Of a stretch of DNA of 64,000 bases, positions 56,996 through 64,000 are shown piece by piece. Origin of the DNA: Burkholderiaceae bacterium (GTDB lineage Bacteria; Pseudomonadota; Gammaproteobacteria; Burkholderiales; Burkholderiaceae_C); NCBI GenBank assembly GCA_913776825.1, contig CAJYPV010000022.1:248001-312000 (forward strand), in the 5' to 3' direction. How positions within the stretch are numbered: the stretch's first letter is position 1; the number at the start of each line of letters is the position of its first letter. The position numbers and the translations under genes were made by a program. Below the pieces are notes generated by a model. The model saw only the letters and a list, made by a program, of their open reading frames with translations, did no database searches and was not told the DNA's origin.

Positions 56996-58507
56996 ATGTG
57001 TGGCATCGTCGGTGTGATCTCCAAGGCGCCGGTCAACCAGCTCATTTATGACGCCTTGCTGCTGCTGCAGCATCGCGGACAGGATGCGGCTGGCATCGTC
57101 ACCATGCAGGGCAAGAAGTGCTTCATGCACAAGGCGCGCGGCATGGTCCGGGATGTGTTCCGCACCCGCAACATGCGGGCGCTGCCCGGCAACGTGGGCC
57201 TGGGCCAGGTGCGCTATCCCACCGCCGGCAATGCCTACAGCGAGGAAGAGGCGCAGCCGTTCTATGTGAACGCGCCCTACGGCATCGTGCTGGTCCACAA
57301 CGGCAACCTGACCAACGCCCATGCGCTGAAGGACCAGCTGTTCGAGATCGACCGACGCCACATCAACACCGAGAGCGACACCGAGGTGCTGATCAACGTG
57401 CTGGCCCACGAGCTGGAGCTGGCCGCGCGCGAGCTGCCGCTGACGCCGGCCTCGGTGTTCAAGGCGGTCAGCGAAGTGCACAAGCGGATCAAGGGCTCGT
57501 ATGCGGTGATCGCGCTGATCGCCGGCCACGGCCTGCTGGCGTTCCGCGATCCCTATGGCATCCGTCCGTTGTGCTTCGGACAGGCCGCCGACGGCGAGGT
57601 GATGGTGGCCAGCGAAAGCGTGGCGCTGGAAGGCACCGGCCATCAGCTGACCCGCGATGTGGCCCCCGGTGAAGCGCTGTTCATCGACACCGCCGGCACC
57701 ATCCACACCCAGCAGTGCGCCGAGAACCCGACCCTCAATCCCTGCATGTTCGAGTTCGTGTACCTCGCACGTCCGGATTCGGTAATGGATGGCATCTCGG
57801 TCTACCAGTCCCGCCTGAACATGGGCGAGACCCTGGCGCAGCGGCTGATTTCCACCATCCCGCCGAGCGAGATCGATGTGGTGATCCCGATTCCCGAATC
57901 CAGCCGCCCGTCGGCCATGCAACTGGCTCACCGCATCGGCAAGCCGTACCGCGAAGGCTTCGTGAAGAACCGCTATGTCGGTCGGACCTTCATCATGCCG
58001 GGCCAGTCCACCCGCAAGAAGTCGGTGCGCCAGAAGCTCAATGCGATCGGCCTGGAGTTCAAGGACCGCAATGTGCTGCTGGTCGACGACTCCATCGTGC
58101 GCGGCACCACCTCCAAGGAAATCGTGCAGATGGCGCGTGAAGCCGGCGCGAAGAAGGTGTATCTGGCGTCGGCCGCGCCGCCGGTGCGCTATCCCAATGT
58201 CTACGGCATTGACATGCCGACCACCGAAGAGCTGATCGCGCACAACCGCTCGATCGAGGAAATCCGCCAGTTCATCGGCGCCGACGCGCTGATCTATCAG
58301 GATGTGGATGCGATGAAGCGGGTGGTCGGTGCGCTGCGCCCGGGCCTGAATGGCTTCGAGGCCTCGTGCTTCGATGGCCGCTACATCACCGGCGATGTGT
58401 CGGCCGAGGACTTCGCCACGATGCGCGAGCAGCGCAAGTCGCAAGCCGAGGAAGAGGATCTGCCGGCCCGCAGCCGCCTGGCGCTGCAAAGCGGCGGAGA
58501 CCAGTGA
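56996..58507 (+). CDS. purF: amidophosphoribosyltransferase
   Basis: [36 protein letters not shown]...[30 protein letters not shown]. Confidence 0.98.
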   Translation: MCGIVGVISKAPVNQLIYDALLLLQHRGQDAAGIVTMQGKKCFMHKARGMVRDVFRTRNMRALPGNVGLGQVRYPTAGNAYSEEEAQPFYVNAPYGIVLVHNGNLTNAHALKDQLFEIDRRHINTESDTEVLINVLAHELELAARELPLTPASVFKAVSEVHKRIKGSYAVIALIAGHGLLAFRDPYGIRPLCFGQAADGEVMVASESVALEGTGHQLTRDVAPGEALFIDTAGTIHTQQCAENPTLNPCMFEFVYLARPDSVMDGISVYQSRLNMGETLAQRLISTIPPSEIDVVIPIPESSRPSAMQLAHRIGKPYREGFVKNRYVGRTFIMPGQSTRKKSVRQKLNAIGLEFKDRNVLLVDDSIVRGTTSKEIVQMAREAGAKKVYLASAAPPVRYPNVYGIDMPTTEELIAHNRSIEEIRQFIGADALIYQDVDAMKRVVGALRPGLNGFEASCFDGRYITGDVSAEDFATMREQRKSQAEEEDLPARSRLALQSGGDQ

Positions 58508-59754
58508 TGGCGAACGATCCGTCGTCCGCCAAGACCGGCGGCATCCCGCGCGTTCAACTGCCCGACGACGCCCGCCTGGACACGCTCGCGGTGCGCGAGG
58601 GCCTGCCCGCGACGCCGTGGGGCGAGAACTCCGAGGCGCTGTTCATCACCAGCTCGTTCATCCATCCGGATGCCGCGACCGCAGCGCGCCGTTTCGCGAA
58701 TGAGGAAGAGGCGTTCGTCTACAGCCGCTTCTCCAATCCGACGGTGATGATGATGGAGCGCCGACTGGCCGCGCTGGAGGGCACCGAGGCCTGCATCGGC
58801 ACGTCGTCGGGCATGTCGGCCATCATGCTGTTGGTGATGGGCTTGTTGAAGGCGGGCGACCATGTGGTGTGCTCGCGCTCGGTGTTCGGCTCCACCATCA
58901 AGCTGCTGCAGGGTGAGTTCGGCAAGTTTGGCGTGCAGACGACCTTCGTCTCCCAGACCGATCTCGCCGAGTGGAAGGCCGCGCTGCAGCCCAACACCAA
59001 GCTGCTGTTCGCCGAAACCCCGACGAATCCGCTCACCGAGGTCTGCGATGTCGCCGCGCTGGCCGAGATCGCCCATGCGCATGGCGCGCTGCTGGCCGTC
59101 GACAACTGCTTTGCCTCGCCGGCCCTGCAGCGTCCGGCGGACATGGGCGCCGACTTCATCATCCACTCCGGCACCAAATACCTCGACGGCCAGGGTCGCG
59201 TGATCGCCGGCGCGATCTGCGGTTCCGCGCAGCACATCGACGGCGTGTTCACGCCGGTGATGCGCAGCGTCGGCATGTCGCTGTCGCCGTTCAATGCGTG
59301 GGTGGTGCTCAAGGGCATGGAGACGCTGTCGATCCGCATGAAGGCGCAGAGCGCCAGCGCCGCGCAACTGGCCGAATGGCTGGAAGCGCATCCGGCGATC
59401 GAGCGCGTCTACTATCCCGGCCTGCGCTCCCATCCCCAGCATGAACTGGCGATGCGCCAGCAAGGCGGGCAGGGCGGGGCGGTGGTGTCGTTCATCGTCA
59501 AGGGCGCGGTCGAGGACCACGGCCGCGCGGCGGCTTTCCATGTGATCGACCACACCCGCATCTGCTCCATCACCGCCAACCTGGGTGATACCAAGACCAC
59601 CATCACCCATCCCGCCAGCACCTCGCATGGCCGCCTCACCGAGGCGCAGCGCCAGGCGGCGGGCATCACCCAAGGCCTGATCCGCGTCGCGGTCGGCCTG
59701 GAAGACATCGAAGACCTGAAGGCCGACCTGGCCCGTGGCTTGAACTCGCTATGA
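58507..59754 (+). CDS. metZ: O-succinylhomoserine sulfhydrylase
   Basis: PLP-binding [23 protein letters not shown]; Cys/Met metabolism family; start overlaps the purF stop by 1 nt. Confidence 0.93.
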   Translation: MANDPSSAKTGGIPRVQLPDDARLDTLAVREGLPATPWGENSEALFITSSFIHPDAATAARRFANEEEAFVYSRFSNPTVMMMERRLAALEGTEACIGTSSGMSAIMLLVMGLLKAGDHVVCSRSVFGSTIKLLQGEFGKFGVQTTFVSQTDLAEWKAALQPNTKLLFAETPTNPLTEVCDVAALAEIAHAHGALLAVDNCFASPALQRPADMGADFIIHSGTKYLDGQGRVIAGAICGSAQHIDGVFTPVMRSVGMSLSPFNAWVVLKGMETLSIRMKAQSASAAQLAEWLEAHPAIERVYYPGLRSHPQHELAMRQQGGQGGAVVSFIVKGAVEDHGRAAAFHVIDHTRICSITANLGDTKTTITHPASTSHGRLTEAQRQAAGITQGLIRVAVGLEDIEDLKADLARGLNSL

Positions 59755-61178
59755 CCAAGACCCCTGTTCGCACCCGGATCGCGCCATCGCCGACCGGCTT
59801 TCTCCATCTCGGCACCGCCCGCACGGCGTTGTTCTCCTGGGCCTATGCCCGCCATCACGGCGGTCAATTCGTGCTGCGCATTGAAGACACGGACGTCGCC
59901 CGCTCGACGCAGGATTCGGTCGAGCAGATCCTGGCCTCGATGCAATGGCTGGGCCTGGGCTACGACGAAGGTCCGGTCTATCAGATGCAGCGCCTGGCGC
60001 GTTATCACGAGGTGGCGCAGCAGATGATCGCCGCTGGCACGGCCTACTACTGCTACTGCACGCCCGAGGAACTCGACGCCATGCGCGAAGCGCAGCGCGC
60101 TCGCGGTGAGAAGACCGGCTACGACGGACGCTGGCGTCCCGAGCCCGGCAAGACCTTGCCGCCGGTGCCGGCCGATGTGAAGCCGGTGGTCCGTTTCAAG
60201 AATCCGCTCGACGGCGATGTGCGTTGGGACGATCTGGTCAAGGGACCGATCGTCATCAACAACCGCGAGATCGATGACCTCATCATCATGCGTCCGGCCG
60301 ATGCAGCGGCGGGTGAGGGCGCCCTCGGCGTGCCGACCTACAACTTCGCGGTGGTGGTGGACGACTGGGACATGGCCATCAGCCATGTGTTCCGCGGCGA
60401 CGAGCACATCAACAACACGCCCTGGCAGATCAACATCTTCAATGCGCTGGGCGCGCCGCTGCCGCAGTTCGGCCACATCCCGGTGATCCTGGGCGACGAT
60501 GGTCAGAAGCTGTCCAAGCGTCGCGGCGCGGTGAGCGTCACGGCCTATGAGGACAACGGCTACCTGCCCGAAGCGATGCTGAACTATCTCGCGCGCCTGG
60601 GCTGGAGCCATGGCGACGATGAGCTGTTCAGCCTGGAACAGATGGTGTCGTGGTTCGATGGCAGCCACATCTCCAAGAGCCCCGCGCAGTGGGATCCGGC
60701 CAAGCTGGAGTGGGTGAACTCGCACTACATCAAGCTGGCCTCGGACGCGCGTCTGGCCGCTTTGGTGGGCGCTCAACTGACCAAGCGTGGTCTGCCGGTC
60801 CCCACCAAGCTGGAAGCGATGTGCGCGCTGTTCAAGGACCGTTGCGCGACGACCGTGGCGCTGGCGGACTGGCTGGTGATGTATGTCGCGCCGGTCTCTC
60901 CGTCGGACGAGGATCGCGCCACGCATCTGACCGAGGCCGTCAAGCCGGCGATTCACGCGCTGGCCGACAAGCTGCAGGCGCTGGACGGTGAGGGCTGGAA
61001 CAAGGCCCAGATCAATGCCGCCATCAAGGAGACCATCGGCAGCTTCGGTCTGAAGATGCCGCAACTGGCGATTCCGGTGCGTGTGCTGGTGTGTGGTCGT
61101 GCACAGACGCCCTCGGTGGATGCGGTGCTGGAACTTTTCGACAAGGAAATTTTGGTGAACCGCTTGCGTTCGGTTTAA
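59751..61178 (+). CDS. gltX: glutamyl-tRNA synthetase
   Basis: [44 protein letters not shown]...[11 protein letters not shown]. Confidence 0.98.
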   Translation: MTKTPVRTRIAPSPTGFLHLGTARTALFSWAYARHHGGQFVLRIEDTDVARSTQDSVEQILASMQWLGLGYDEGPVYQMQRLARYHEVAQQMIAAGTAYYCYCTPEELDAMREAQRARGEKTGYDGRWRPEPGKTLPPVPADVKPVVRFKNPLDGDVRWDDLVKGPIVINNREIDDLIIMRPADAAAGEGALGVPTYNFAVVVDDWDMAISHVFRGDEHINNTPWQINIFNALGAPLPQFGHIPVILGDDGQKLSKRRGAVSVTAYEDNGYLPEAMLNYLARLGWSHGDDELFSLEQMVSWFDGSHISKSPAQWDPAKLEWVNSHYIKLASDARLAALVGAQLTKRGLPVPTKLEAMCALFKDRCATTVALADWLVMYVAPVSPSDEDRATHLTEAVKPAIHALADKLQALDGEGWNKAQINAAIKETIGSFGLKMPQLAIPVRVLVCGRAQTPSVDAVLELFDKEILVNRLRSV

Positions 61179-61339
61179 AACTCGGTCTATACTCTCGTTC
61201 TCGCTTGAACAGCGCAGTCAGAAACAGTTCTGAAACGCAGCAAGGTTGGCGAATCCGGTGAAGTTGGCAGTAGTCACTGCGCTGGATATCAACAGTTTTG
61301 CTATCGCGTCCGGTCTGTGACGGCTCTGGAGGAAACTCT

Positions 61340-61415
<76 letters not shown>

Positions 61416-61478
61416 GAATTCTTCAGGATGACTATCCAGAGTTCGCAGGTGGCGCGCAGTTCAAGTCAAGAAGGTTTT

Positions 61479-61554
61479 GTCCCCTTCGTCTAGAGGCCTA
61501 GGACACCACCCTTTCACGGTGGCTACAGGGGTTCGAATCCCCTAGGGGACGCCA
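61479..61554 (+). tRNA. tRNA-Glu (anticodon TTC)
   Basis: GTCCCCTTCGTCTAGAGGCC...CTTTCAC...GGGGACGCCA, 76 nt. Confidence 0.97.
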
Positions 61555-61691
61555 AGACTCAACGTCATGCTCGCATGGCTTGATTACTGGATTGAAAATT
61601 GAAGCGAATTTGTTCAAATCACTTCAAAATTCAGTTATAGTAATGAATCGTTGAAAACAAACTGATGCGATGGCTGGAAAGCCAAGTATCT

Positions 61692-61768
61692 GGAGTGGTA
61701 GTTCAGTTGGTTAGAATACCGGCCTGTCACGCCGGGGGTCGCGGGTTCGAGCCCCGTCCACTCCGCCA
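61692..61768 (+). tRNA. tRNA-Asp (anticodon GTC)
   Basis: GGAGTGGTAGTTCAGTTGG...CTGTCAC...CCACTCCGCCA, 77 nt. Confidence 0.97.
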
Positions 61769-61816
61769 ACATTGTCGATGACTCGGGCTGCGTACCGTTT
61801 CAATGCGAAAGCATTC

Positions 61817-61892
<76 letters not shown>

Positions 61893-61966
61893 AATGCCTT
61901 CGAGATAGTTCAATTGAGCTGTTTCGAGGGGTTTGAGCGCAGTTCCGAGTGATCAAAAGAAGAGTT

Positions 61967-62042
61967 GTCCCCTTCGTCTAGAGGCCTAGGACACCACCCT
62001 TTCACGGTGGCTACAGGGGTTCGAATCCCCTAGGGGACGCCA
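61967..62042 (+). tRNA. tRNA-Glu (anticodon TTC), second copy
   Basis: Identical to 61479-61554. Confidence 0.97.
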
Positions 62043-62157
62043 AGTTTCACAAGTCAGGCGTCTGACTTGTCAGGTGTCGAAATTTGTCGGCACCCGCGCA
62101 GAAAAAACTGCGAAGCTTGTTTCAGTAAGGATTCAGCGCGTCTATCGCGTTGATTCT

Positions 62158-62234
62158 GGAGTGGTAGTTCAGTTGGTTAGAATACCGGCCTGTCACGCCG
62201 GGGGTCGCGGGTTCGAGCCCCGTCCACTCCGCCA
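62158..62234 (+). tRNA. tRNA-Asp (anticodon GTC), second copy
   Basis: Identical to 61692-61768. Confidence 0.97.
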
Positions 62235-62239
62235 ACATT

Positions 62240-62274
62240 CAAACCCTGTCGATGCAAGTCGGCAGGGTTTTTTC
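62240..62274 (+). terminator. rho-independent terminator after the tRNA cluster
   Basis: AACCCTGTCGATGCAAGTCGGCAGGGTTTTTTC hairpin with T-tract. Confidence 0.8.
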
Positions 62275-62817
62275 TTTGCTCGAGAGATTTCACCGCACCA
62301 AGTGGGATATTGCGACTGGCGTTGGCTGTCGTTGGAATGCGGCATGGCGCGCTGACTTGCCATGGGAATGTGACTCGCGTCGCGCGACCGCCTGAGTTAA
62401 TCGTCAGGGCTCGCTGCCAGTGTGAGGTGATGTGGCAGGGCGGATGTCCAAAAAAGGTATCTGCCAAGCGGCGGCGACTTCAATTGATTCCCGCGGTCGG
62501 AGTTTTCAGGAATTCTGGTGACCTGGAAATGCTGGTTGTGCGATCACTGGATCGCCGCCGTCGGATACTCGGAAACTTTCCGCGCCATTCCAATGTGCTA
62601 TTCGGTTAGCAGAGCGTCTCGCTTCACAGCGATTCTGCGATCGGCACCGCAGGACATATTGGCGGGCTGCGAGTTTGTCCGGGTCTGTCAATCTACGTTG
62701 GCGCTCGCAAGACACCATTGACGCAGCCAAGCCAAGCCAAGCCACACCAGACCACGCAGGCCTGCGAGCCTGCGCGCAACGTCCCACCCGTTGCCGCATG
62801 GCGCGCATCAGACCCGC

Positions 62818-63177
62818 TCAGACGTCCGGATAGAGGAGCTTGCGCTGCGCCGTAAAGCTCCACCAGTCGCGCGCCGGGCCGCCGTTCATGAAGTCGACTG
62901 CGGCCATGAACGTGTCCAACACGCAGGGATCGTGTCGCTGGTGGGTGGTTTGGCAGAGCCGCTGATACAGGGCCAACGCGTCCGCGCCAACGAGCTCTTC
63001 CGGCCTGTGAATGCCCAGCAGTGCGAAGTCGGCGACCATCGCGGAGCCGATGTTGGGGATCTGCTGGAGCGCCTGGCAGTCAGCGGCGGTCGCCGCTTTG
63101 CCCTGGCGTTTGGATTTCGCTTTGGGTTTAGCGCTGGCGCTGGCCTTGGGCTTGGCGGTATGGGCGTTGAGCGTCAT
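62818..63177 (-). CDS. helix-hairpin-helix (Cdd1-like) protein
   Basis: ALQQIPNIGSAMVADFALLGIHRPEELVGADALALYQRLCQTTHQRHDPCVLDTFMAAVDFMNGGPARDWW; basic Lys/Ala-rich N-terminus. Confidence 0.8.
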   Translation of the reverse strand: MTLNAHTAKPKASASAKPKAKSKRQGKAATAADCQALQQIPNIGSAMVADFALLGIHRPEELVGADALALYQRLCQTTHQRHDPCVLDTFMAAVDFMNGGPARDWWSFTAQRKLLYPDV

Positions 63178-63244
63178 GGCGCGTACCAGCAGAGGAGTGC
63201 GAACAAAGGCGGCGGCCGCCCGTCGGACAGCCGCCGCGCAGCCG

Positions 63245-63922
63245 TCAATGGAATCCCGCGCGGATCAAACCCACCGCGAGACCTTCCAACGCGAAGCTCT
63301 CGTCGCCAGCGGCGACTTCGATCGGTTGGAAGTCCGGGTTCTCCGGCAGCAAGCGGATACCGCCGGCGTGGCGCTGGAATCGCTTCACGGTCACCTCGTC
63401 GCCCAGGCGCGCCACAACCACCTGGCCGTTCCGCGCTTCGCTGGTTTTCTGCACCGCGAGCAGGTCGCCGTCCATGATGCCGATGTCCTTCATGCTCATG
63501 CCTTTGACCCTGAGCAGGAAGTCCGGCGTGCGGGAGAAGACCGAGGGATCGACGCTATAGTGCTGCTCGACATGTTCCTCGGCCAGGATCGGCGACCCCG
63601 CCGCCACGCGGCCCACCAACGGCAGCGTGAGCTGCGCGATCTGTGGCAGCGGCAGCGAAAACTGGCGATGCTCGCGGGCTTGGTTCACCTCGCGCAGGGT
63701 GGGCGAGGGCAAGCGAATGCCACGCGCCGTTCCCCCCAGCAATTCGATGACGCCTTTGCGGGCGAGCGCCTGCAAATGCTCTTCCGCGGCATTGGCCGAA
63801 CGAAAGCCGAGCTCGGTCGCAATTTCAGCGCGGGTGGGGGGCGAGCCGGTGCGCTCGATGCTGCGCCGGACCAGGTCGAAAATCTGTTGTTGGCGGGCGG
63901 TGAGTTTGGGTGGTGTATCCAC
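63245..63922 (-). CDS. lexA: LexA repressor
   Basis: [55 protein letters not shown]...[12 protein letters not shown]...[20 protein letters not shown]; cleavage-site Ala-Gly present. Confidence 0.97.
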   Translation of the reverse strand: MDTPPKLTARQQQIFDLVRRSIERTGSPPTRAEIATELGFRSANAAEEHLQALARKGVIELLGGTARGIRLPSPTLREVNQAREHRQFSLPLPQIAQLTLPLVGRVAAGSPILAEEHVEQHYSVDPSVFSRTPDFLLRVKGMSMKDIGIMDGDLLAVQKTSEARNGQVVVARLGDEVTVKRFQRHAGGIRLLPENPDFQPIEVAAGDESFALEGLAVGLIRAGFH

Positions 63923-64000
63923 GAGCGCAGCCTTTGGTTTTCAGAAAATGAGGATGGCTCAGTCGACGATGCGTCGATGGTGCCGGACCTGCAGTCAGGC

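Overview
GC-rich window, probably from a Burkholderiales-type betaproteobacterium (inferred from gene content and order). Most of the right half is conserved core metabolism: a GntR-regulated methylmalonyl-CoA/propionyl-CoA operon; a long collinear block leuC-leuD-leuB-asd-fimV-truA-trpF-trpB-trpA-accD-folC-dedD-like-cvpA-purF-metZ-gltX; a duplicated tRNA-Ala/Glu/Asp cassette; and lexA. The left part is accessory: a PEP-CTERM-type TPR protein, a FeeM-like acyltransferase with a PilZ-like tail, a trypsin-like protease, a chemoreceptor and three glycosyltransferase-like genes. The standout is a tandem pair of giant minus-strand genes (about 12409-16899 and 17133-26621). Both encode uninterrupted arrays of an 8-residue repeat, A-L-[ST]-[ST]-x-Q-[IV]-x. 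By hand count there are 154 and 362 exact octads, with no within-unit indels. Both end in a Ca-binding-like (DxNxDG) domain and a shared -PLI C-terminus. The octads have a second-order period of 17 units (136 aa / 408 bp). In the large copy there is also a third-order 75-unit (1800 bp) duplication. An exact 11-bp tandem array (ATCGATC core) and a strong terminator lie between the two genes, and three glycosyltransferase-like genes follow on the same strand. I propose a hierarchical octad-repeat secreted/surface protein locus, possibly glycosylated. The repeat arithmetic is read directly from the sequence; the function is inference.
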